The notes: a model not told the origin generated them from the letters alone. Positions 6,383-15,093 are shown, counted from the stretch's first letter. The stretch: 21,590 nucleotides of DNA from Chitinophagaceae bacterium (GCA_016741945.1 JACVCQ010000004.1:1-21590); one strand, 5' to 3'. Numbers and translations: made by a program.

Positions 6383-8473
6383 ATGCCTGTCTTCAACCAG
6401 AGTCGCAGCCGTGTGATACAGTTTATTTTTGCAGGTGTTTTTATTGCCATCACGGGGCAATTGATTAACCTGCAGTTGTTTTCCGGTCAGTATAAGCTGG
6501 CGGCAGATAACAATGCTTTTTATCGAAAAGTCATCTATCCCGATCGTGGTATTATTTTCGATCGAAAGAAAAGAGGTATTCTGGAAAATACCATCAGTTA
6601 TGACTTGGTTGTGATTCCATCGGAAGCTCGTGGTACAGATACGATGACCTTGTGTAGGTTACTGAATATTGATACGGCTACGTACAAAAAGAGAATGCGA
6701 GACCTTATCTTCAAAAATACGAGTGTAAAACCCAGTGTTTTTGAAGCCTTACTCACTCCTGAGATGTTCGCGAAGCTGAATGAAAATATGTACCGTTTCC
6801 CCGGCTTTTCTTTAAATGAACGTTCTGTGCGCACGTATCCCTATAATGTAGGGGCGGCAGTATTGGGTTATATGGCGGAAGTAGATACCGGATTTTTACG
6901 TCGGCATAAAGGAGAAGGATATGAAATGGGTGACTATTTTGGTAGTACCGGATTAGAAAATATCTATGAGAAAGTGTTGATGGGACAAAGAGGTATCAAA
7001 CGATATATCCGCGATAATAAAGGCCGTTTACAAGGCTCTTGGGAGAACGGGGCTTATGATACAGCCGCTGTTGCCGGAAACAATTTATACTCCAGTATAG
7101 ATGTGGAATTACAAGAATTAGGCGAAAAGCTGATGCAGAATAAAGTAGGCAGTATTGTAGCCATTGATCCTAAGACCGGCGGTATTCTGTGCATGGTAAG
7201 CGCACCAACATACAATCCAAACTATCTCACTGGCAATCAACGAAAAAAACACTTGGTCGATATGTTATACTTCGACCCCAGACTTCCTTTGTTGAACAGA
7301 ACGGTGGGTACATTTTATTCACCCGGCTCTACTTTCAAAACCATGGTGGGTATCATTGGTATGAATGAAGGGGTCATTGATGATAATTTCACCGTGAGTT
7401 GTGGTGGCGCCTATTATGGCTGCGGCAGACCGATGGGTTGCCATGCAGCGGGTACTTTCACTTTGAAACCTGCGATTTCAAAATCCTGTAACAGTTATTT
7501 CGCTGCTACATATAGACGCATCCTTGAAAATGGTAAATATCCGAATCGCGATAGTGCACTGAGTTCTTTCAATCAATATGCATATTCATTTGGGTTGGGT
7601 AGAAGATTGGGGGTTGACTTACCATCTGAGAAAATGGGTAATATGCCTACTCCTAAATATTATCATGGCATATTTGGTAAAAACTGGCAATCCTGTAATA
7701 TCATATCTAATAGTATTGGTCAGGGTGAAATCACTACTACCCTTACCCAACTTGCGAATGTAATGGCCATTATTGCTAATAAAGGTTGGTACTATACTCC
7801 TCACCTGATTGATTCCATTGAAGGAGGTGATGAGTTGGGAATGTTGGAGAAATTTAAAATTAAACATAAGACCAAAGAAATTCCTGAATACGTATGGGAA
7901 GAAGTGCATGAAGGCATGCAGGGAACTATGGAATTTGGAACCGGGTTTTATGCTAAAGTACCGGGTATCAATGTGTGTGGTAAAACAGGCACGGTAGAGA
8001 ATGCATATCGTGGTGAAAAACTAAAAGACCATGCTTTCTTTGGGGCATTTGCACCGAGAGAAAATCCACGTATCGCTATCGCTGTAATGTGTGAAAACGC
8101 AGGTTATGGTGCTACTTCCGCTGCACCGATTGCCAGTTTGTTGATCGAAAAATATTTGAAAGATTCCATCAGTGGCAATGATCGAAAAGCTAAGATTGAA
8201 CAGTTGGCTAAAATGGATCTGATTCCACCTCAAATGAAAAGACAAATGGCAAAAAGAGATTCTTTGAGGCAAGCACAACAAATGGCTACTGCTAAAAAAG
8301 CGGCACGCGATACTTCAGGCGTAGAAGAAGCTCCGGAAGAAATAGAAATAGAAAGCATACCATCAAAACCGAATCCTACAAAAACGCCTAAAAAAGACAG
8401 TGGTAGAACAGCAGCTGTTCTACCTGAAGAGTTACGTAAATCAACCAGTATCAAAAGAAAAACTGCCGCTTAA
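6383..8473 (+). CDS. mrdA: Penicillin-binding protein 2 (elongasome transpeptidase)
   Basis: PBP2 is the class B transpeptidase that cross-links peptidoglycan during lateral growth, paired with RodA. The 696-residue product has one N-terminal membrane anchor (about 11-33), then the PBP dimerisation region containing YPDRGIIFDR (52-61). The transpeptidase domain carries all three active-site motifs: SxxK as STFK (catalytic Ser316), SxN as SCN (368-370), and KTG (534-536). A cysteine-bearing segment lies before the SxN motif (Cys340, Cys347, Cys353). The C-terminal 70 or so residues are a charged, proline-rich low-complexity tail, probably flexible. The start ATG gives the expected short cytoplasmic leader. 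rodA begins two bases after the stop. Confidence 0.95.
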   Translation: MPVFNQSRSRVIQFIFAGVFIAITGQLINLQLFSGQYKLAADNNAFYRKVIYPDRGIIFDRKKRGILENTISYDLVVIPSEARGTDTMTLCRLLNIDTATYKKRMRDLIFKNTSVKPSVFEALLTPEMFAKLNENMYRFPGFSLNERSVRTYPYNVGAAVLGYMAEVDTGFLRRHKGEGYEMGDYFGSTGLENIYEKVLMGQRGIKRYIRDNKGRLQGSWENGAYDTAAVAGNNLYSSIDVELQELGEKLMQNKVGSIVAIDPKTGGILCMVSAPTYNPNYLTGNQRKKHLVDMLYFDPRLPLLNRTVGTFYSPGSTFKTMVGIIGMNEGVIDDNFTVSCGGAYYGCGRPMGCHAAGTFTLKPAISKSCNSYFAATYRRILENGKYPNRDSALSSFNQYAYSFGLGRRLGVDLPSEKMGNMPTPKYYHGIFGKNWQSCNIISNSIGQGEITTTLTQLANVMAIIANKGWYYTPHLIDSIEGGDELGMLEKFKIKHKTKEIPEYVWEEVHEGMQGTMEFGTGFYAKVPGINVCGKTGTVENAYRGEKLKDHAFFGAFAPRENPRIAIAVMCENAGYGATSAAPIASLLIEKYLKDSISGNDRKAKIEQLAKMDLIPPQMKRQMAKRDSLRQAQQMATAKKAARDTSGVEEAPEEIEIESIPSKPNPTKTPKKDSGRTAAVLPEELRKSTSIKRKTAA

Positions 8474-8475
8474 AA

Positions 8476-9822
8476 ATGAACAGAAGAAATCAAAATATCG
8501 TTACGCAGGGGGTTGATTACGTTGTGATTTGGCTATATGCTATCTTAGTAGCTATTGGTATTCTTTGCATCTTCATGGTAGAATATCGTCCTAATACTGA
8601 TTGGTTAGCTTCTTTTTTGGACGGCAAGACCAGCTATAGTAAACAATTGATTTTTGCAGGTGTCTGTGCTATTGTTGCTACTTTTATTTTATTGACGGAT
8701 AGTAAACTGTTCACAGCATTTGCAAACCTGTTTTATCTGTTAGGTATTCTTTTAATGATCGCAACTTTTGCTATTGGTAAAAATATCAATGGATCAAAGA
8801 GCTGGATACCATTGGCAGGCGGATTTAACCTTCAACCTGCTGAACTGTGTAAGATATTTGTATCATTGGCATTGGCAAAATACTTATCCAGACAAGAAAT
8901 TGATTTTTCAAAAATTCGCTCACAATTGGTAGCAGGAGCTATCGCCTTGGCTCCGGCCGTATTGTCGATTTTACAACATGAATTAGGACTTGCATTGGTA
9001 TATACAAGCTTTGTTATTGCCATGTATCGCGAAGGCTTGCCAGCACAAATTTTGATTATCGGTTCTTCTTTTGGTGCTTTGGTTGTTGCTACACTTATTC
9101 TAGAACCCAACGTTTTAGCAATTATCCTAACTATTATTGCTGCTGTAGTCATTTTTGTTCTACGTAAGCAAATCAAAAAGAAAAAAGGGTTACTAACGAT
9201 GATCATTACCATATGGTTGGTTTGCGTGGGTGTTCAAAGATTTGTGGTTCCATATATTTTTAACAATGTGCTGGAATGTTATCAGAGTACACGTATCTAT
9301 AGCATGGTAGGTAAAGAATATAATTGCGATGACAATAAGCATGCGCAAGATAAATCGAGTTCTAACAAAACCGTTCGCAAACCGGATGATTACAATGTAC
9401 GACAAAGTAAAATTGCCATTGGCTCCGGTGGTTTTTTTGGGCGAGGATTTTTGAAAGGTACCCAAACAAGGGGTAAATATGTTCCAGCACAATCTACAGA
9501 TTTCATTTTTACATCTTTGGGCGAAGCATTCGGATTTGTAGGCTGTTTGATTTTTTTGATCATTTACCTCTTCTTATTGATTCGAATTGTTAGGATAGCC
9601 GAAAGACAACGAAGTACTTTTAGTCGTGTTTATGCTTACAGTGTAGCCAGCATTCTTTTATTTCATATTGCAGTAAATGTTAGTATGACAATAGGGTTAT
9701 TTCCCATTGTAGGAATTCCTCTACCGCTGGTTAGTTATGGGGGATCTTCTTTGCTTACTTTTACAGTCTTGATTTTTATCTTGCTGCGTTTGGATGCAGA
9801 CAGACAAATGGTTTTACGTTAA
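8476..9822 (+). CDS. rodA: SEDS peptidoglycan glycosyltransferase RodA
   Basis: RodA polymerises lipid II into glycan strands during elongation, in complex with PBP2. The 448-residue polytopic protein has the SEDS marks NGSKSWIPLAGG (105-116), LQPAELCKI (119-127), IAIGSGGFFGRGFLKGTQT (313-331), QSTDFIF (339-345) and PLPLVSYGGSS near the end. Two points differ from common RodA sequences. The loop between about 276 and 306 is longer and hydrophilic (EYNCDDNKHAQDK and following) and lacks the usual DPxG-like motif. The segment usually written as PDxG reads HELG at 168-171. The gene follows mrdA by two bases and is surely cotranscribed with it. Confidence 0.94.
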   Translation: MNRRNQNIVTQGVDYVVIWLYAILVAIGILCIFMVEYRPNTDWLASFLDGKTSYSKQLIFAGVCAIVATFILLTDSKLFTAFANLFYLLGILLMIATFAIGKNINGSKSWIPLAGGFNLQPAELCKIFVSLALAKYLSRQEIDFSKIRSQLVAGAIALAPAVLSILQHELGLALVYTSFVIAMYREGLPAQILIIGSSFGALVVATLILEPNVLAIILTIIAAVVIFVLRKQIKKKKGLLTMIITIWLVCVGVQRFVVPYIFNNVLECYQSTRIYSMVGKEYNCDDNKHAQDKSSSNKTVRKPDDYNVRQSKIAIGSGGFFGRGFLKGTQTRGKYVPAQSTDFIFTSLGEAFGFVGCLIFLIIYLFLLIRIVRIAERQRSTFSRVYAYSVASILLFHIAVNVSMTIGLFPIVGIPLPLVSYGGSSLLTFTVLIFILLRLDADRQMVLR

Positions 9823-9831
9823 ATAGTGTGT

Positions 9832-10584
9832 ATGAAGATTATTCCGCTTTCAGAGGGAAGTTTTACCATTGATAAAACAAAGGTTTTTATTCCATTTGAT
9901 ATAGAGAAAGAAGAACTGAACAACAGACCTATTGGCAGTTTACTGGTAGAGATACAACCTTTTGTAGTGATTACTAAAAAAGATGTGATACTGTTGGATA
10001 GTGGCCTTGGTTACCATGAAGCAGACGGCACCCCACAACTGTACAATAACCTGCAACGTGCAGGCATCAATCCTTCACAGGTTACAAAAGTATTGATGAG
10101 CCATTTACACAAAGATCATGCAGGTGGAGTAACCATTGATGGCAACAGCGGTCAAGATCGATTCATCGCTTTTCCTTATGCTACATATTATATACAACAG
10201 AGAGAAATTGAATTTGCATTAGGCATCGGTTCTGCATCTTATATACCAGAAGATTTTAGATTATTGGAAGAGTTTAGTCGTGTAGAATGGTTAACAGAAG
10301 ATGAAGGAATAATTGATGGGTATATTCGTTATCAACTTACGGGTGCACATAGTAAGTATCATCAAGTATTCTGGATTGAAGAAAATGGACAAACCATTTT
10401 CTTTGGTGGTGACGATGCTCCTCAACTACAGCAAATGAAAAGTAGGTTCGTAGCAAAATATGATTATGACGGTAAAAAATGCATGGAACTCAGAAAACAA
10501 TGGTGGGAAGAAGGTCAGCGCAAAGGATGGACCTTCCTCTTCTATCATGATATTCAGTCACCGGTTTGGGGACCATTGAAGTAA
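9832..10584 (+). CDS. Metallo-beta-lactamase-fold hydrolase
   Basis: This 250-residue protein has the binuclear metal site of the MBL fold: HLHKDH at 91-96, a histidine pair in GAHSKYH (173 and 177), an aspartate in FGGDD (about 194), and a final histidine in FYHD (239). It has no signal peptide, so it is probably cytoplasmic. Substrates of the family range from lactones to thioesters and phosphodiesters, and none can be assigned here. The frame opens with a GTG at 9826, but the ATG at 9832, giving MKIIPLSEGSF, is the better start. It follows rodA by nine bases and is likely cotranscribed. It is convergent with the Spy-like gene, with only four bases between the stops. Confidence 0.85.
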   Translation: MKIIPLSEGSFTIDKTKVFIPFDIEKEELNNRPIGSLLVEIQPFVVITKKDVILLDSGLGYHEADGTPQLYNNLQRAGINPSQVTKVLMSHLHKDHAGGVTIDGNSGQDRFIAFPYATYYIQQREIEFALGIGSASYIPEDFRLLEEFSRVEWLTEDEGIIDGYIRYQLTGAHSKYHQVFWIEENGQTIFFGGDDAPQLQQMKSRFVAKYDYDGKKCMELRKQWWEEGQRKGWTFLFYHDIQSPVWGPLK

Positions 10585-10588
10585 TCAA

Positions 10589-11026
10589 TTATTGTCCGTC
10601 ATCTTTCTTTTCTCTGACTTTACGACGTAATTCCATACGATCCTGTAATTCTTTTCGAACCACGTTCATAAATTCCCGCTCTGCAAGTAATGCTTTGTTC
10701 ACTCTTTCATCTGATACCAATATTTTCTTGAGCTCGATGCGATAACGCTTGCGAATATTCAATACTGCTTCTTCAAAAGCGAGGATATCTTCCTTATTAT
10801 CTTGTCTTGCTTTACGCACTTCTGCACTGTGACTATTATACAATGGCCAAAATTTTTCGGCCTCTTCAGTAGTCAAAGAAAGATGCTTAGTGAAGTAGGC
10901 TACTTTCAGCACTTCAATATTCTCACGAGGACCACGCATTCTCTCTCCTGGGGGCTGTGCCTGAACATCAGAAAAAGCTAAGAGGAAGCATACAAAAGAA
11001 ATTGAAAAGAGTATTCTTGTTTTCAT
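10589..11026 (-). CDS. Spy/CpxP-like secreted protein
   Basis: The product is 145 residues starting MKTRILFSISFVC, with a cleavable signal peptide probably ending at VQAQ (about residue 24). The mature part is highly charged and helical. LTTEEAEKFWPLYN and a following basic helix resemble the LTxxQ-type Spy/CpxP family, whose members act as periplasmic chaperones or stress sensors. I chose the ATG at 11026. The frame can be extended two codons to a TTG at 11032 that overlaps the upstream stop. It is the third gene of an ECF sigma operon, two bases after the anti-sigma-like gene. By analogy it may modulate or report envelope stress; that role is inferred. Confidence 0.72.
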   Translation of the reverse strand: MKTRILFSISFVCFLLAFSDVQAQPPGERMRGPRENIEVLKVAYFTKHLSLTTEEAEKFWPLYNSHSAEVRKARQDNKEDILAFEEAVLNIRKRYRIELKKILVSDERVNKALLAEREFMNVVRKELQDRMELRRKVREKKDDGQ

Positions 11027-11028
11027 AA

Positions 11029-11775
11029 TCAACTATTTGTACCTACTGTTTCCGTTGACGCAGATTCAGTAGATTCTTGTAAGTATTGATCCAATTCATC
11101 ATCAGACATATAATCTAAATGATCGTTTACATCAGGTAATTCATCTATGAGTAAAGTCTCCCGATCTGCAACAGCAATCATTAATTTTTCAGCGCTGCTG
11201 AGATAATTGGTCAATTCATCTTCACTCAGTTTAGATATTTCATTGGAGACATCCATTTTTGCATACTGATCTGTATTAACTAGTTGCATAGATTGATTGC
11301 CGTTGTAAATAAAAGCAACTGTTACCAACACCCCTATCATTACAGCCGCTGCTACATAACGCATCCATAGATTCTTTCTTGTAGCAGGCATCGCAATAAC
11401 TTTCCCTGAATCACTTTCGGCTTTTCTATCCATGATCGCTTCAATATCTAATACAGGAGTAATCTTTCTTTGATAAGGATTGGTTTTAGGTATCGACTGC
11501 AAGAATGGTGCTATTTGCTGTAATTCATCATTCACGTCAGCATGTCTTACTGCTTGCAAAATTGCATCAGGAAGCTGTTCAAAATAATTCATGGGTACCT
11601 CGAATACATGAACTTTATGAGGTAATCTGGTACCGATTCGCTCCAAGATCATTTCAGACAAGGCATCAAAATAACCAACAGGTACCTTGTAAGGTACGGC
11701 TATCGGCCAAGCAATAGCAGAACTTACTATGCTTGTCAATTCTATCCTTATTTCTTCCTTATGCTGCATATTCAT
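11029..11775 (-). CDS. One-pass membrane protein, probable anti-sigma factor of the ECF operon
   Basis: This 248-residue protein has one membrane segment at about 139-157, which separates a cytoplasmic N-terminal half from an exported C-terminal part. Two internal duplications are visible. VPVGYFDALSEMIL (31-44) repeats as VPMNYFEQLPDAIL (60-73), and ISKLSEDELTNYLSS (180-194) resembles LDYMSDDELDQYLQES (220-235). There is no HxxxCxxC zinc anti-sigma motif. The anti-sigma role is inferred from its place between the ECF sigma gene (24 bases upstream) and the Spy-like gene (two bases downstream), and from topology. ATG at 11775 was chosen; a second ATG two codons later is equally possible. Confidence 0.6.
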   Translation of the reverse strand: MNMQHKEEIRIELTSIVSSAIAWPIAVPYKVPVGYFDALSEMILERIGTRLPHKVHVFEVPMNYFEQLPDAILQAVRHADVNDELQQIAPFLQSIPKTNPYQRKITPVLDIEAIMDRKAESDSGKVIAMPATRKNLWMRYVAAAVMIGVLVTVAFIYNGNQSMQLVNTDQYAKMDVSNEISKLSEDELTNYLSSAEKLMIAVADRETLLIDELPDVNDHLDYMSDDELDQYLQESTESASTETVGTNS

Positions 11776-11799
11776 TAGATAACTATGGTGTTCGCAGGT

Positions 11800-12345
11800 T
11801 TAATGTTCCAGTATAAATGCCTCAATTTTTTTTGCAGCATGGTGATAGCTTGCTTTTAAAGCACCTTCACTTGTATCCAAAATTTTACTCATTTCTTCAT
11901 ATGGCATTTCATCATAATAACGAAGATTGAATACCACCCTTTGCTTTTCCGGCAATTGTTGAATAGCTAATTGTAATTTCCATTCAAGCTTATTAGCATC
12001 AAAATTGCTATCCGCCTTTACTTTATTACTCAATACTTCCCCTACCTCATCCATGCTTACAGATGCTTTTCTTTTTTGCTGCTCAATAAAACTTAAACTT
12101 TCATTGGTAGCAATGCGATACAGCCAAGTATACAAGCGACTATCTTCCCGGAAGTTTTCCAATCCCTTCCATACTTTTATAAACATATTCTGTAATACAT
12201 CATTGGCATCTTCATGATCTACTACCATCCGGCGAATATGCCAATACAGTTTCTCCTGGTATTTTTTTAAGATACCGGTGAATGCCTGCTCTTTTGTAGC
12301 TGGTTCCCGAAACTGTTGCAGTAATACCAAATCATCTGATTGCAT
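11800..12345 (-). CDS. ECF-type RNA polymerase sigma factor
   Basis: ECF sigma factors direct RNA polymerase to stress or envelope promoters. The 181-residue product has region 2 at about 25-85 (with DHEDANDVLQNMFIKVW at 43-59 and TWLYRIATN at 73-81). Region 4 lies at about 125-178 (LPEKQRVVFNLRYYDEMPYEEMS and a helix-turn-helix ending in GALKASYHHA). There is no extra C-terminal domain. It heads a minus-strand operon with the one-pass membrane protein and the Spy-like protein, and is divergent from ppc over 164 bases. Autoregulation is usual for such operons, but I could not recognise the promoter with confidence. Confidence 0.93.
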   Translation of the reverse strand: MQSDDLVLLQQFREPATKEQAFTGILKKYQEKLYWHIRRMVVDHEDANDVLQNMFIKVWKGLENFREDSRLYTWLYRIATNESLSFIEQQKRKASVSMDEVGEVLSNKVKADSNFDANKLEWKLQLAIQQLPEKQRVVFNLRYYDEMPYEEMSKILDTSEGALKASYHHAAKKIEAFILEH

Positions 12346-12421
12346 GCAGGGCTATTTTGCGCTAATATAAATGCTCCTACATATTAGACCCTCATTTTAC
12401 AGCAAAGTTTAATCCGTCGAT

Positions 12422-12483
12422 AACTAACACTTGTTTTATAAACTACTATAAATCATTAGTTTAACAAGCTATATCTGTTAGTT
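12422..12483. promoter_or_regulatory. Nested inverted repeats between the ECF sigma gene and ppc
   Basis: Three pairs of inverted repeats share one centre near 12452: AACTAACA (12422-12429) with TGTTAGTT (12476-12483), TTGTT (12431-12435) with AACAA (12463-12467), and AAACTA (12440-12445) with TAGTTT (12457-12462). The gaps between arms are unequal, so the structure would be an imperfect cruciform or a set of operator half-sites. TAGTTTTT at 12479-12486 resembles a -7 box for ppc. The repeats are seen directly; a regulatory function is inferred from the divergent position. Confidence 0.4.
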
Positions 12484-12509
12484 TTTAGGATAAAAATGTA
12501 TATTAGGGT

Positions 12510-15092
12510 ATGTCATCACGTCAATATATCCAACAATTCCGTCGTAACGTAACAGATAAATATACCATCTACAACAGCCTTTTTGCGGCCTTACCTTTTT
12601 CGGGCATTGCTAATGTAGGAGCCTTATTACCCATCCTTTCTCAAACCTGTGAGGATGATTACAAGTCTGGCAAAAATCCCGTTCAGATCATCAATGACTT
12701 TTTTTTGCAGCATACGCAGGTTCGTGATGAAAAAGAAAAAGTAGATCGCCTATTTAAGTTTGTTCAATACATCGAACGGCAAGTGGTATTGTTTGACGCC
12801 ATAGAAGATGCCGCATTCACTACTGTTAATAATATCGATGGACCCGGCAGTTTAAAAGCCTTATATAATGAAGCAGTATTTGTAGGCAAAACACAAGCTT
12901 TAAAAAATAAATTAAAAAAATTTAGAGTAAGAGTGGTTTTGACAGCTCACCCCACACAATTTTATCCGGGTAGTATTTTGGGTATTATTCATGATATGAG
13001 CGAAGCCATTGCTAAAAATGACTTTCATACCATCAATGAATATATTCAGCAATTAGGTATCACTCCATTTTTTAATAAAAAGCAGCCCACTCCTTATGAT
13101 GAAGCCTTAAACCTGATGTGGTACTTAGAGAATATTTTGTACTATTCTATCGGTAATATTTACAATGTTATTGAACGCGATATTTTTGATCACGCTTATG
13201 ACGGCGATAATCCTTTTATTGAACTCGGCTTCTGGCCGGGCGGTGATAGAGATGGTAATCCATTTGTAAATGCAGCAACCACAAGGAAAGTGGCAGAAGC
13301 ATTAAGAAGCTCTATTACTGTTTGTTATTACAGAGATATCCGCAAACTCAAGAGAAGACTCACTTTCTCTAATATAGATGTATTACTGCAGGAACTGGAA
13401 GCTATATTGTATGAGAATGTTTTTCGTCCAACAGAATCAGAACCAGTTCAAGCTTCATCACTACTCAGCAAACTGATGACCATTCAACAGTTGGTGAAAG
13501 AAAAGCATCATTCGTTGTTTTTACAAAGACTCAACAGCCTGATCCATAAAGTAAAGATCTTCGGAACACATTTTGCCACAATCGATATCCGGCAAGACAG
13601 TCGCATTCATACACAAGTCATTCAGAATATTCATGAAACCTTGATCAAAACCCGTGGTAAAGGATTACTACCAGACCACTATTCAGATCTTTCTTCCATA
13701 GAAAAAATAAAAGTTCTCAGTTCACTGGAAGATCAACTTGACCCTGCCATTTTTGAATCCATTACAAGAGATACACTCGAAAGTATTTATGCAGTTCAAA
13801 TCATTCAACAACGCAATGGAGAAGCCGGTTGTAATCGTTATGTAATCAGCAACTGTCAGAGCAGTTTGAATGTTATGGAAGTGTACGCATTATTCAAACT
13901 ATGTGGTTGGAAGGAAGCTTCTTTATCAGTAGATATTGTTCCGCTTTTTGAAACCATTGATGATCTCGCTCAAGCAGAACAAACTATGAATCAACTGTAC
14001 CAGTTACCCATCTATGCCAACCATTTGAAGAGAAGGAAAATGCAACAAACCATCATGCTTGGTTTTAGTGATGGTACAAAAGATGGTGGATACCTTCAAG
14101 CCAACTGGAGTATTTATACGGCGAAAGAAAACCTGACCGCAATTTCTAGAAAGTACAATATCAAAGCAAAATTTTTCGATGGTCGTGGTGGACCTCCATC
14201 AAGAGGTGGTGGAAAAACACATAAGTTTTATGCCTCTATGGGTTCTAATATTGAGAATGAAGAAATACAACTGACCATACAAGGACAAACGATTACATCA
14301 AATTTCGGTACCATTCAATCTTCTCAATACAATCTGGAACAATTGATGAGTGCCGGTATCAGTAATGAGTTGTTCGCCGACTCGAGAATACAGTTGTCAC
14401 AACATGATCGTTACTTAATGGAAGAATTGGGTAGCATTAGTCATACCACCTATCAACAATTCAAAACACATCCTTTATTCCTATCATACCTGCAAAAATT
14501 CAGTCCATTGAACTATTACAGTAAAAGTAATATCGCTAGTAGACCTGCTAAAAGAGGTAGTAGCGGAGCTTTACGTTTTGAAGATTTACGTGCGATTCCT
14601 TTTGTAGGAAGTTGGAGTCAGCTGAAACAAAATGTACCGGGTTTTTTTGGCGTTGGCACTGCATTAAAGACGATGAAAGAAAAAGGTTTGTGGGATGACG
14701 TAAAAGCTATGTTTAGAAATGTTTTATTCTTCCGTACGCTGATTGATAACAGTATGATGAGTATGCTCAAATCATTTTTCCCATTAACAGAATATATCAA
14801 AGAAGATCCCGAGTTTGGTGTAGTATGGCAATTGGTGAAAGACGAATTTGATCTCACCTGCAATCTGGTACTGGAATTAGCGGAAGCTGCTCAACTCATG
14901 GATGATGATCAACCCGGACGAGCATCCATTCAAATGCGAGATAAAATTGTATTACCACTGCTTACCATACAACAATATGCACTTTATCAAATTAGAAACC
15001 ATACGGGTGATGGACCTGAGAAAGAAGTTTATGAAAAACTGATTACCCGAAGCATGTTCGGCATCATCAATGCCGGTAGAAACTCAGCCTAG
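12510..15092 (+). CDS. ppc: Phosphoenolpyruvate carboxylase
   Basis: PEPC adds bicarbonate to phosphoenolpyruvate to make oxaloacetate, refilling the TCA cycle. The 860-residue product has the catalytic-histidine motif TAHPT (His147), the GGDRDGNP motif (244-251), FSDGTKDGG, the glycine-rich GRGGPPSRGGG loop (around 560), TIQGQTI, and LRAIPFVGSWSQLKQ. Differences from the E. coli-type protein are HPTQ in place of HPTE, QGQ in place of QGE, and an AGRNSA C-terminus where the classic enzyme ends in RNTG. These may be normal for the Bacteroidota branch. The length is near the usual 850-900. The gene is probably a single transcription unit, ending at a long hairpin shared with the convergent glycosylase gene. 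Confidence 0.95.
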   Translation: MSSRQYIQQFRRNVTDKYTIYNSLFAALPFSGIANVGALLPILSQTCEDDYKSGKNPVQIINDFFLQHTQVRDEKEKVDRLFKFVQYIERQVVLFDAIEDAAFTTVNNIDGPGSLKALYNEAVFVGKTQALKNKLKKFRVRVVLTAHPTQFYPGSILGIIHDMSEAIAKNDFHTINEYIQQLGITPFFNKKQPTPYDEALNLMWYLENILYYSIGNIYNVIERDIFDHAYDGDNPFIELGFWPGGDRDGNPFVNAATTRKVAEALRSSITVCYYRDIRKLKRRLTFSNIDVLLQELEAILYENVFRPTESEPVQASSLLSKLMTIQQLVKEKHHSLFLQRLNSLIHKVKIFGTHFATIDIRQDSRIHTQVIQNIHETLIKTRGKGLLPDHYSDLSSIEKIKVLSSLEDQLDPAIFESITRDTLESIYAVQIIQQRNGEAGCNRYVISNCQSSLNVMEVYALFKLCGWKEASLSVDIVPLFETIDDLAQAEQTMNQLYQLPIYANHLKRRKMQQTIMLGFSDGTKDGGYLQANWSIYTAKENLTAISRKYNIKAKFFDGRGGPPSRGGGKTHKFYASMGSNIENEEIQLTIQGQTITSNFGTIQSSQYNLEQLMSAGISNELFADSRIQLSQHDRYLMEELGSISHTTYQQFKTHPLFLSYLQKFSPLNYYSKSNIASRPAKRGSSGALRFEDLRAIPFVGSWSQLKQNVPGFFGVGTALKTMKEKGLWDDVKAMFRNVLFFRTLIDNSMMSMLKSFFPLTEYIKEDPEFGVVWQLVKDEFDLTCNLVLELAEAAQLMDDDQPGRASIQMRDKIVLPLLTIQQYALYQIRNHTGDGPEKEVYEKLITRSMFGIINAGRNSA

Positions 15093-15093
15093 C

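Noticed and set aside
6148..6453. Minus-strand open frame of 101 codons over the mreD-mrdA spacer
   Set aside because: Its middle is translation of the A/G-rich tandem repeat and gives a low-complexity Phe/Ser/His pattern; the ends overlap mreD and mrdA.
8832..9212. Minus-strand open frame of 126 codons
   Set aside because: It is antisense to rodA, which is intact; the product looks like a shadow of membrane-protein codons.
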